Shown: positions 13,139-21,372 of the stretch, piece after piece
Layout of the letters: the number at the start of each line of letters is the position of its first letter
Position numbering within the stretch: the stretch's first letter is position 1
Origin: a virus
Reading direction: 5' to 3' (one strand)
Length of the DNA: 21,740 bases
IMG/VR virus record: IMGVR_UViG_3300030389_004050
Span: 1-21,740 of that record
Position numbers and translations under genes: made by a program
Notes under the pieces: generated by a model
Seen by the model: the letters and a program-made list of their open reading frames with translations, nothing else
Told to the model about the DNA's origin: nothing
Databases searched by the model: none

Positions 13139-15372
13139 TGGCAGATATCAATAAGACGATTCAGATTTCATACCGTGCCGAGACAGCCAATTTGGTGTCT
13201 GGTTTGACCCGTGTGGGGAAAATTTCAGAATCTGAAGCACGTCGAATTATGACGTCCTTGGACAAGGCCTACGACAAGGCGTCGAAAGAAGCTGAAAAAA
13301 GCGCCAAGAAACAAGTTCGCGCGCTGGATACGGTTCAGAAAAAGAGCAAAAACCTTTCCACGTCGATGATTCGTGGGTTCGGTGAAATCTCTGGCGCCAT
13401 GGTTGCCGCTGGAGCGGCTGTATTGCTATTTGGGCAACAGATAGCAGACCTATCCAACCAATTGGTGGACGCGTCCACGAAGACGGGTGTGGGTGTCGAA
13501 ACACTTAGCGGTCTTCGTCTTGCCGCTGAAGGCGCAGGTTTATCATTTGAAGAACTCGAAATGGGATTGGTTCGTCTTCCCCAAATGATGGACAAAGCCG
13601 CCAACGGTTCCAAACAAGCCCAAAGAGCCTTTGACAGATTGGGTGTATCCATTGTGGACACATCCCAAGGTTTTGACGAGCTAAGAAGCGCGGATGATGT
13701 TCTGAAAGATATTTTTCATTCGTTGCAACAAGTGGAAAGCGCTGAAAAAAAGGCGGCGCTTGCATCTGAAATATTTGGAAGACAAGCGGGTCCCAAATTC
13801 ATCCAATCTGGAGCGCTGGACAACCTGGAAGCATTCACGACTTTGGCTACAGAGTTCGGGGTGTCCACGGGTCCCGACATGCAAAAGAACATGGCAGAGT
13901 TCCAGCGGATATCCGCTGCGACTTTAACTGTGGTCCAAGGTGAAATGCAACGTCTATTGGACACCATCACAGGCGCCGAGGATGGGCAAGGATTGAACAC
14001 AGCCATCATAGGAGCGGCAAAAAGTTTTATCTTCCTTGGAAATGTAGCGCGTGACACGTTGGTGGGACTTCAAGCGGCCTTTGGGATTGTTCTTGCTGGT
14101 TCTATGGGATTGGTGACGGTTTTAACTGACACATCGCCCGGCGGTTTCATCTCTGCAATGCAAAGTTTTGAGCAAATGGGGGAATTTATAGATTCGGCTG
14201 CGGAGCCTTCTGAAAATTTTGTTCACATGTTTTCCCGTGCAAGCGCGGAAATAGAAAAGTTTGATGCGGCACTCCAAAAAACATTGTCTTCACCCGCGCA
14301 AAATCGAAGCCGTTCCTCCGGTGCCAACCGTGCTACAGAGCTATCAAAACAAGCCACCATCCAACAAGACCTAACCGATTCGTCTAAGCTCTTATCGATG
14401 ATAGAGAACAAGATTTTGGAGGATGAAAAACGAATCACAAAAGAACGGCGCTCCCACCTTGACGTTCAAACATTGCGAAACATCCAAATCAATGAAGAAA
14501 TCGCGGCATTGATGGAAGAACAATCCCTGCTAAATGAATCGGTGGAATCATCTGTTCAACGTTTGCAAGCGATGGAACAGACGGCAGAGACAGAACAACT
14601 TATCAACGACCTATTGGAAAATAGAGACTTTCGACTATCGCAAATCGACCAACGATTGGAACAAATATCCGATAATTTGACGTCGATGACGTTTCAGATT
14701 TCAGATGATGATTTTGAAGCAGATATGGAAAAGGTCGATTCATTCTTGGAAAAGCAAAAAGAGCAACAAGAAGGAATCCAGGCGATAACACAGGCACTTC
14801 GGGACGGCGCTGTGGATGCCGCCGAAGAAACACAAATGGCATGGAACCGAACATTTCAGGACATCCACACAGGGATTGGAATGTTGGTCACTGGATTGAA
14901 TGTCGCTGGAGATTTGGTGGATGCCTATTCCCAGAAGAACCGCCACAACGCTGAATTGGTTTTCAATCTTCGAAAAGCGGCGGCGATTGCAGAGGTGGCA
15001 ATGCAAACAGCCATCAATGTCACAGAGGTTTTCCCCAATCCATTCCTGATAGCTGGAGCTGTGGCATTGGGCGCCGCTCAAACCGCCGTCATTGCCGCCG
15101 AACAACCACAGTTCCACATGGGTGGTATCGTGGGACCATCCAGTGGGTTGGCACCGGATGAAACATTTATCCGCGCCAAACAAGGCGAAGCGGTTTTGTC
15201 GTCATCGGTGGTGAATCGATTGGGTGAAGATGGAATCAACGCGTTGGAAAATGGAGCCATGACCCAACCTGTGGTCATCGTGACAAATCCATTCAAACAT
15301 TATGATAGATTTATTCGTGGACGAACCGCGATGGGGATGGGCACCACATCTTCAGGTCAAATAGGATATTGA
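13138..15372 (+). CDS. Tail tape measure protein
   Basis: A 744-residue protein that sets tail length and is later ejected. The N-terminal 80 residues are a charged coiled coil. Hydrophobic segments lie at about 82-100, 288-330 and 634-655. Residues 110-175 carry the tape-measure core pattern VDASTKTGVGVETLSGLRLA ... AFDRLGVSI. Residues about 395-620 are a long coiled coil. The C-terminus (about 659 on) shows FHMGGIVGPSSGLAPDETFI then RAKQGEAVLSSSVVNRLGED, the usual GGiv...pDt....GEaVl ending. At about 0.15 nm per residue this predicts a tail of about 110 nm. ATG 13138 overlaps the previous TGA; an upstream ATG at 13054 lies inside the preceding gene. Confidence 0.92.
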   Translation: MADINKTIQISYRAETANLVSGLTRVGKISESEARRIMTSLDKAYDKASKEAEKSAKKQVRALDTVQKKSKNLSTSMIRGFGEISGAMVAAGAAVLLFGQQIADLSNQLVDASTKTGVGVETLSGLRLAAEGAGLSFEELEMGLVRLPQMMDKAANGSKQAQRAFDRLGVSIVDTSQGFDELRSADDVLKDIFHSLQQVESAEKKAALASEIFGRQAGPKFIQSGALDNLEAFTTLATEFGVSTGPDMQKNMAEFQRISAATLTVVQGEMQRLLDTITGAEDGQGLNTAIIGAAKSFIFLGNVARDTLVGLQAAFGIVLAGSMGLVTVLTDTSPGGFISAMQSFEQMGEFIDSAAEPSENFVHMFSRASAEIEKFDAALQKTLSSPAQNRSRSSGANRATELSKQATIQQDLTDSSKLLSMIENKILEDEKRITKERRSHLDVQTLRNIQINEEIAALMEEQSLLNESVESSVQRLQAMEQTAETEQLINDLLENRDFRLSQIDQRLEQISDNLTSMTFQISDDDFEADMEKVDSFLEKQKEQQEGIQAITQALRDGAVDAAEETQMAWNRTFQDIHTGIGMLVTGLNVAGDLVDAYSQKNRHNAELVFNLRKAAAIAEVAMQTAINVTEVFPNPFLIAGAVALGAAQTAVIAAEQPQFHMGGIVGPSSGLAPDETFIRAKQGEAVLSSSVVNRLGEDGINALENGAMTQPVVIVTNPFKHYDRFIRGRTAMGMGTTSSGQIGY

Positions 15373-15376
15373 TACT

Positions 15377-18300
15377 ATGGCAAATGTAACACCGGAATTC
15401 ATTAGAGGATTCATTCTTCCCATGGACATGGGAAAACAAAATGAATGGACGGCAGAGTCTTCGTTTTCCCAACAAGGTCCCGCCGCTGGGGACCCTATAC
15501 CAGGTCAGCCGTCAAAAATGAGACTACAGGCGACGGGTGGACAATCGGCGACAGGTGATATAACAATCAAAACTAGAGCGGCGGGTGTCGCTGGTTTTGG
15601 TTCTCGGTTCACGTTCACGAACAACCCCATTTCCACCACGGTGGAATATGGGCGCGATTCGTTCAATGCCATATCAGGATTTGAATTTTTAAAGGTTGCC
15701 GGTGCCGTGGGAGTCACAGACCAATACACCATCCCCACGGCTATCACCACCACAGAGGATACCCTCTTGATTGGTTATCATAAAACCACGACAACCACGA
15801 CAGATGTGGCCATGGTGACCAGAATCCTCAAGGATGGGACAGCTTCAGATATTGTTATCCACACATCGATTGGTCTATCCACGAATCAAAATCTTCATCC
15901 GGTGATGTGCGAAATGATGGATGGGTCTATCATATATGTCCATGTATTGGAAAGCGCTGGAACCGCTAATATTCGCGTATATAGGTCCACGGATGACGGT
16001 GCCACGTGGTCCACGGTATCAAGAGAAGGGTTCGCCATTCCCATCGACGTGGGAACAACCAGCGGCGCCGGAACTCAAACATACGACATTCAACGCTTGC
16101 GAATGGCATCCGTCAATGGAACCATCTTGTTGTTGGTTGAAACCGACTACAACAACACATCCATAACGAAGCGAAATGTATTGTTTCAATATGTCTCCAT
16201 TGACGGCGGTGGAACGTTTCAGAAAATCACCACAGATTCCAATGCTACATCAAATTCATTTCGAAATGTGCATGTGTCGATTCGTGATGGGCGATTCGTC
16301 ATTGCATATACAGCGTCCACCGGCGCCGCCCATTTTATGGAACTACCCACCGGATATTCAAATATCCATCTGCTAAGACAAGCGAGCGCCTATTCGTCTT
16401 TGATTTCCATTGGTGGGTTGGCGACTGGAACCAATGATTATATGACCGGTGGTGATTCGTCTATGTGGTGTGATGAAGATGGTTCCATTTATGCGGTCTA
16501 TTATTCACATACCAGAGAGGATATGGTGGGACGGTATTCTAGCGATGGAATAACGTTCAAATACACCAATGGAAATTTTGATGTGGACAGAGCTCGAGTC
16601 ATTGATTTTGATGACAGCGCTACCCGACTTGTTTCCATATTTGGCCTGCGTTGGTTGGGTCGTTCCATTTTGCTGTCGTCGTGTTCCAGCGGTTCCAATG
16701 TGGACAATAGTTTACTTCTGACAATATTGGGCGGCTATTCCACGGTAAACCTTCCTAAATCATCATATACAGACGTCGAAGCAGATTGGGCGCGGGTTGG
16801 ATTCACTGATAATTATCTGCCTATCGACCTACCATCAAACATCACCGGATTGACGGTATCAGGAACGGGAAGCGATGCCCTTTCCAATGGGTTCCTTCGA
16901 ATCACGTCATCATTGGCACATCCACAGCACAGATACTATTCGTTCACCCTAGATTCCACGGGAACCGCATCCCAATATGTGACAGAGGGTATTATTGTTC
17001 GCGCATCATTTAAAGCGGTCACCGGTGGTGATTTGTCGGCCAATGTGAGGGGGATTATTCTGACCACGGATGACGGTTCCAGCGCAGATTATGAGGTTAT
17101 TCTATACGTCACCCCCACCCAGTTTAAGCTTCGCGATTCCAATGGTTCCACCGATTTGGGCACGGTTACATTTGATTCGACCAATGGGATTGACGTCATT
17201 ATTGCATTGCAAAACAACGACGTTTCCATGTGGTATCGCGCTATGGACAATGGAGAGCTTCGAACATGGTCGACGGGTCCTTCTTCCAATGCCTTGTCGA
17301 ATGGTGGTGGTTCCAGCGCTGGAAGCAAGGTCGAATTTGGTCACATCAATTATGTCAACGGAACGATGGAAACAGATTGGAATGAATGCCATGTTTCGAC
17401 GTTGGGCGCCACTGGTTTGCAAATGGCCACAGGTTTCACCAACCCCACAGATTTGAATAGTCGACCCTATCCACCCATTGGTCAATTCGTTTATGTGTTC
17501 GATGGGGTTTCCATATCGTCGACAGATGGACCCACATACGAAGGCGATTCGTTCAACATCACACCACAGTTTCGGTATCCCATCGACAACATTTACATGG
17601 ATGTCGTCCCATCCCCACGGGTGGGTTGGCGCTCCTTGGCGGTGACCAGTGGCTCCGTATCACAACAGAGTATCTCTTGGAAATTTGACCCAGATACATC
17701 GCATACCAACAAAGACAATTTCCCCAATGATTTGATGGGATTACACCTAAATCAAATCAATTGGATTTCAGGTGAACTTTTTTATTATGATGGTGGGTGG
17801 GTTTCCTTGGGAACCATCACAAATCAAATCCGTTCTTCATGTACGGTGACTGGAAGAACGGCTCGAGGCGCCGTGGGTATCACAGAGCCCTATTTCACGC
17901 TGAATGAATTGGTGGGGTGGACGTGTTATTTCCTCGAAAGCGGAAGCGCGACACGTCACTATCGCAAAATCACCGCAAATACTGAGGGGAAATTTGGAGG
18001 CACTGCGACTGGAACCAAGCAAGCTGTCATAACTTTGGATACACAGCCCCCACAAACATCCATCGCTGTCTATTTCATACCGCCCATCATATCCATCGTT
18101 ATGAACATGAATGGGAAAACATCGACAGGAATCAAATTGGTGGTGTCATCTCAGCAAACATACACCAACGATATTCGCATTGGTGAAATCGTCTTTGGTC
18201 CTTGCGTATTACCTGGTCGTCAGTATTCTAGGGGTAGAACCATCACCATGGAAAGCGGAACGACAACCATCGAAACACAGGACGGGATGAGGTATAGCAG

Positions 18301-18682
18301 AGAATACAAACCGCCCATCCGCGTGTTTCGTGTGGCATGGACAGATGGAATCGATACATCACAGCTACAAGGAGCGGAGCCCACCGTGGATACATGGATT
18401 TCCAGTTCCAGCGCTGGAGCACAGCCCATCGCGGTGAACAATGACGCTCCAGATTTGATGATGGAAACCGTGAAACTGTTACAGGGTGCCAAAAAACACT
18501 TCGTCTATTTGCCGCTTATTGTTCAAAACGACGACTTTCGAGTTTTGCAACGTCAATCCGAACAAGCATTGGTAACACTGGAAACAGATGTATCTATCGA
18601 AAGCATTGTAGGTTCTGAACTTCAAAATGGAACCGGTGAAGTTTTCAGAATCGCGTCCATCAATATGAAAGAGGTAAAATAA
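15377..18682 (+). CDS. Large tail protein with Asp-box propeller and lectin-like domain
   Basis: An 1101-residue protein. Residues about 100-480 look like a beta-propeller with three Asp boxes: STDDGATW (204-211), SIDGGGTF (274-281) and YSSDGITF (387-394), the turns seen in sialidases and other sugar-binding propellers. Residues about 530-670 look like a concanavalin-A-type jelly roll (IIVRASFKAVTGG, YEVILYVTPTQFKLRDSNGS, SKVEFGHINYV). The last 150 residues, from about SREYKPPIRVFRVAWTDG, resemble a tail-tip scaffold domain. It occupies the slot between tape measure and hub, where a distal tail protein is normal, so it may be a distal tail protein carrying carbohydrate-binding insertions. The sialidase catalytic Arg triad is not established. 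Confidence 0.7.
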   Translation: MANVTPEFIRGFILPMDMGKQNEWTAESSFSQQGPAAGDPIPGQPSKMRLQATGGQSATGDITIKTRAAGVAGFGSRFTFTNNPISTTVEYGRDSFNAISGFEFLKVAGAVGVTDQYTIPTAITTTEDTLLIGYHKTTTTTTDVAMVTRILKDGTASDIVIHTSIGLSTNQNLHPVMCEMMDGSIIYVHVLESAGTANIRVYRSTDDGATWSTVSREGFAIPIDVGTTSGAGTQTYDIQRLRMASVNGTILLLVETDYNNTSITKRNVLFQYVSIDGGGTFQKITTDSNATSNSFRNVHVSIRDGRFVIAYTASTGAAHFMELPTGYSNIHLLRQASAYSSLISIGGLATGTNDYMTGGDSSMWCDEDGSIYAVYYSHTREDMVGRYSSDGITFKYTNGNFDVDRARVIDFDDSATRLVSIFGLRWLGRSILLSSCSSGSNVDNSLLLTILGGYSTVNLPKSSYTDVEADWARVGFTDNYLPIDLPSNITGLTVSGTGSDALSNGFLRITSSLAHPQHRYYSFTLDSTGTASQYVTEGIIVRASFKAVTGGDLSANVRGIILTTDDGSSADYEVILYVTPTQFKLRDSNGSTDLGTVTFDSTNGIDVIIALQNNDVSMWYRAMDNGELRTWSTGPSSNALSNGGGSSAGSKVEFGHINYVNGTMETDWNECHVSTLGATGLQMATGFTNPTDLNSRPYPPIGQFVYVFDGVSISSTDGPTYEGDSFNITPQFRYPIDNIYMDVVPSPRVGWRSLAVTSGSVSQQSISWKFDPDTSHTNKDNFPNDLMGLHLNQINWISGELFYYDGGWVSLGTITNQIRSSCTVTGRTARGAVGITEPYFTLNELVGWTCYFLESGSATRHYRKITANTEGKFGGTATGTKQAVITLDTQPPQTSIAVYFIPPIISIVMNMNGKTSTGIKLVVSSQQTYTNDIRIGEIVFGPCVLPGRQYSRGRTITMESGTTTIETQDGMRYSREYKPPIRVFRVAWTDGIDTSQLQGAEPTVDTWISSSSAGAQPIAVNNDAPDLMMETVKLLQGAKKHFVYLPLIVQNDDFRVLQRQSEQALVTLETDVSIESIVGSELQNGTGEVFRIASINMKEVK

Positions 18683-20406
18683 TGCTGTCTCGTTTGGATT
18701 GGGTTGAAACAGATTTGATATGGACGATGGAAATCATTTATGGTGGGGAAACCTATCGGTTCGCCAACATCCCCATGGATTTGGTGGATGGCAATACATC
18801 TTATCCATACATGGGGGGATTAGAAGATGTGTCCATCGAATCCACCATGGAACGGGTGGGAAATGTTTCCAGTCAATCCAATTCCATTTCTATCGCTATC
18901 CGGTTTCCACACAGAAACATCGCGCAGGACGTGATGAATGGAAAGATTTTAGAAGGTTCGACGGCGGAGATTGGGTTCGTCTTGTCTCGTAAAGGGGAGA
19001 TTATCACCCCATGGGATGAAAAACCAACTGTTTTCCGTGGTGAAATCACATCCCCTGTGTATGGGCACCCCAACCAATCCGTGGGATATGTAGAATTTAG
19101 CATTGAAAACCCTGCGCTTATATCAGAACAAGGATTGTTATCGTCTATCATTGGAAAGAACATGTATATCGAAGATGTGTCGTGTTCGAATGCTCTTTAT
19201 GTGTCACCCGAGTGGCCACAGGATGCCGGATTGACAGAGGTTCAAGACATCCACCGCGGGAAGACGATTCCGTGGGTCTTTGGTGATTTGGGAGCCCTTA
19301 GAAGAAGCAATAACAACCAAATATCCATACCGATTTCCCCTTGTTATTGTATCGCCTACGACCCAGCTACGACTGGAAAACCTGTATATTATATCATCGC
19401 GGGACATGCGACGAATGCCACCACGGTGAAAGCGTTTTCAAATACAGGAGAGACACAGGACGGTGTATCTGTGTCGACCTTCATCAACATTGATGGGCGG
19501 GTGTTGTCTTACATTGCCATTCTTCAGTCTTCGTCCATTCCGCAAAGTGTAGCCGCTGGAGATGACCGACAGGTTTGGATAGAATGGGATGATGGGGACC
19601 CGTATCCCAATCCATTGGGGAACGGCGATGGGCTTCGCGGTGGTGGTGATATTTGCCTGTGGATGTTGCAACAAATCACGGATGACATCGATTTTGATGC
19701 GTGGAATGCTCTTCGCCCATTTTTAAACCAATACGAATTCGCCGGATGGGTCAATGACCCAAAAATCACGATTATCCAGTGGTTGAACAAAAACATCATT
19801 TCCTATCTGCCCATATCGGTGGTCAATGGTGGCAATGGGCTCAAGCCCATTTTGGATATGTTTGTCTCTCATGTTTCAACCGGTGAACGTTTAAACATCA
19901 TTTCAGGACCTGAATGGTTTCGCGCGGGTCCCATCACCACAGAGACAAATCCAGAGGACATCATAAACAATGTTACGGTTCGATATGGAAAAAATGGCGT
20001 AAATGGAACCTATTCCGTCTTTGTGCAATGTGGGCATGAGGTTCCAGCGATGGGGACCCTTTCTTCCCAAAGTTACACCGCCAACCCAAAATCATTGATA
20101 TCCGTTCAGCGTTATGGGGTGAAATCTCGAGTTGTCGAACTGGATTATTGCTATTCGATGGACACCGCGCAAAGGGTAGCCAATGATATAATCGAACGGG
20201 ATTCGATTCCAATTCGTTCCATTCAATACAGTGTATCATCTCGCTATGGGTATCTGAACATTGGTGATATAGTCAGCATAACAGATGAAGATATTGGACT
20301 CGATGACCACCGAAGTCAAATCCTTTCCAAGGTATGGGAGGAAGGAAGATGGGCATTGACTCTTCGTCTGGATGACAACCCGTTGACTTATACCAGGAAA
20401 AATTAA
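18682..20406 (+). CDS. Probable tail-tip hub protein
   Basis: A 574-residue protein starting 1 bp into the previous stop (TAATG). The N-terminal 160 residues are beta-rich (GGETYRFANIPMDLVDGNTS, SNSISIAIRFPHRNIAQDVM, VFRGEITSPVYG). The C-terminal 120 residues have LDYCYSMDTAQRVANDIIER, then SSRYGYLNIGDIVSITDEDI and WALTLRLDDNP. This 'A..ian.ii.r......v......l.iGDiv.itd' pattern is the usual end of baseplate-hub (gp27-like/J-like) proteins. It forms the ring closing the tube and holding the fibres. Position between the large tail protein and the lysis genes agrees. There is no lysozyme or peptidase domain. Confidence 0.72.
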   Translation: MLSRLDWVETDLIWTMEIIYGGETYRFANIPMDLVDGNTSYPYMGGLEDVSIESTMERVGNVSSQSNSISIAIRFPHRNIAQDVMNGKILEGSTAEIGFVLSRKGEIITPWDEKPTVFRGEITSPVYGHPNQSVGYVEFSIENPALISEQGLLSSIIGKNMYIEDVSCSNALYVSPEWPQDAGLTEVQDIHRGKTIPWVFGDLGALRRSNNNQISIPISPCYCIAYDPATTGKPVYYIIAGHATNATTVKAFSNTGETQDGVSVSTFINIDGRVLSYIAILQSSSIPQSVAAGDDRQVWIEWDDGDPYPNPLGNGDGLRGGGDICLWMLQQITDDIDFDAWNALRPFLNQYEFAGWVNDPKITIIQWLNKNIISYLPISVVNGGNGLKPILDMFVSHVSTGERLNIISGPEWFRAGPITTETNPEDIINNVTVRYGKNGVNGTYSVFVQCGHEVPAMGTLSSQSYTANPKSLISVQRYGVKSRVVELDYCYSMDTAQRVANDIIERDSIPIRSIQYSVSSRYGYLNIGDIVSITDEDIGLDDHRSQILSKVWEEGRWALTLRLDDNPLTYTRKN

Positions 20407-20407
20407 A

Positions 20408-20989
20408 ATGTGGAAACCCAAGATTCTTAACAAGATAGAAAAGATGGGCTACAAGGTGTTTGATGATGGTGATTATGATTTGAACATCATTGGGGTCCGT
20501 AATTTGGAGAATAATCCAAATGAATACGATGACAAATTGCATGTTTGCTATTTGTTGAAGGGTTCATGGCGCGAACATATTTTTCAAGTTTCCACAGACC
20601 CTGGCTCGTATTGGTTGACAAAAGAAGATTATAAAGGATGTGCTATCTATAAACACCCACAACAAGCTCGAGGTGCGTATATGATAGGAAAGCACTGCGG
20701 CAAATATGACGCGCTTGTTCAGGTGACACCCGTAGAATACTGGAGAGACTGGAACAAGGACAACAAGGCAGATTTTGAAGATGCTGGAAAGGTTCACAAA
20801 GCGAAGATAGGCCTGAACATTCATCGTTCCACAACATTGGATGTCGGTTCCCATGAGGTAAATCGCTGGTCGGCTGGATGCATCGTGTTCTCCAGAAAAA
20901 ACGAGTTTGATATATTCATGGAACTGTGCCGGAATCAGGTCAAGCATTTGAACTATCGAACCTTCAGTTTTACCCTCATCGCGGAGTAA
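20408..20989 (+). CDS. L,D-transpeptidase (YkuD)-like protein, candidate lysin
   Basis: A 193-residue protein with no signal peptide. Residues 134-160 read IGLNIHR ... VNRWSAGCIVF, giving H139-X15-S155-A-G-C158, close to the YkuD signature HX14-17(S/T)xGC with C158 as the putative nucleophile. The N-terminal half has charged helices and a beta core (DDKLHVCYLLKGSWREHIFQ). Such GxNIHR...RWSAGC proteins are common in environmental phages. YkuD enzymes cut or join meso-DAP crosslinks in peptidoglycan, so an endolysin or virion wall-cutting role is reasonable. A holin-like gene follows within 3 bp. It lacks the His-Gly pair of canonical YkuD (SAGC, not SHGC). Confidence 0.65.
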   Translation: MWKPKILNKIEKMGYKVFDDGDYDLNIIGVRNLENNPNEYDDKLHVCYLLKGSWREHIFQVSTDPGSYWLTKEDYKGCAIYKHPQQARGAYMIGKHCGKYDALVQVTPVEYWRDWNKDNKADFEDAGKVHKAKIGLNIHRSTTLDVGSHEVNRWSAGCIVFSRKNEFDIFMELCRNQVKHLNYRTFSFTLIAE

Positions 20990-20991
20990 CA

Positions 20992-21372
20992 ATGACCCAA
21001 GATTTTCAGGATATAGCACTCCAATTATTCGTCAATTCTCCCTTTGTTGGGTTCTTGCTGTATCAGTGGTGGGATTCTCGCAAGCTGTACCGAGAACAAC
21101 GAATCGAGATGAAGGAAATCAGGAAAGAAGCAAAAGAAGAAGAACTCAAGCTCCGCGAAAGATTCGATGCCGTCATCAAGTCATTGAACGAAGACAAAGA
21201 CCAATTGGTTTTGTCATTGGAACGACGAATCCAAGCATTGGAAAAGCGATTCGAGTCGGTGGAAAGGAGCGTAAAAAAATTGTTTGCAACCATCCAAGAA
21301 CTTCGAGGTGTGAAAGACAAGTTGGAAAAAATAGAGATGAAGGAGGAGCTCAGAAAAGAACTTTGTTCCTAG
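20992..21372 (+). CDS. Holin-like membrane protein with coiled coil
   Basis: The 126-residue product has one probable membrane helix (ALQLFVNSPFVGFLLYQWW, about residues 9-27) and then a long, highly charged coiled coil (35-115). This N-terminal membrane helix plus cytoplasmic coiled coil is the layout of BhlA/UviB-type and XhlA-type holin-related proteins. GGAG upstream supports ATG 20992; an earlier in-frame ATG at 20926 lies in the preceding gene. Adjacency to a candidate lysin strengthens a lysis role. A spanin subunit or a membrane anchor for other proteins is the alternative. Its last 23 bases overlap the converging methyltransferase gene. Confidence 0.55.
   Translation: MTQDFQDIALQLFVNSPFVGFLLYQWWDSRKLYREQRIEMKEIRKEAKEEELKLRERFDAVIKSLNEDKDQLVLSLERRIQALEKRFESVERSVKKLFATIQELRGVKDKLEKIEMKEELRKELCS

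Noticed and set aside
17311-17324. 14-bp palindrome TTCCAGCGCTGGAA as an operator
   Set aside because: It lies inside tail-protein coding sequence and is explained by the frequent TCC AGC and GCT GGA codons.
7208-20401. Shared word tataccaggaaaa near 7208 and 20389
   Set aside because: A few 13-base repeats are expected by chance in 21 kb, and the second copy is simply coding sequence plus a ribosome site.
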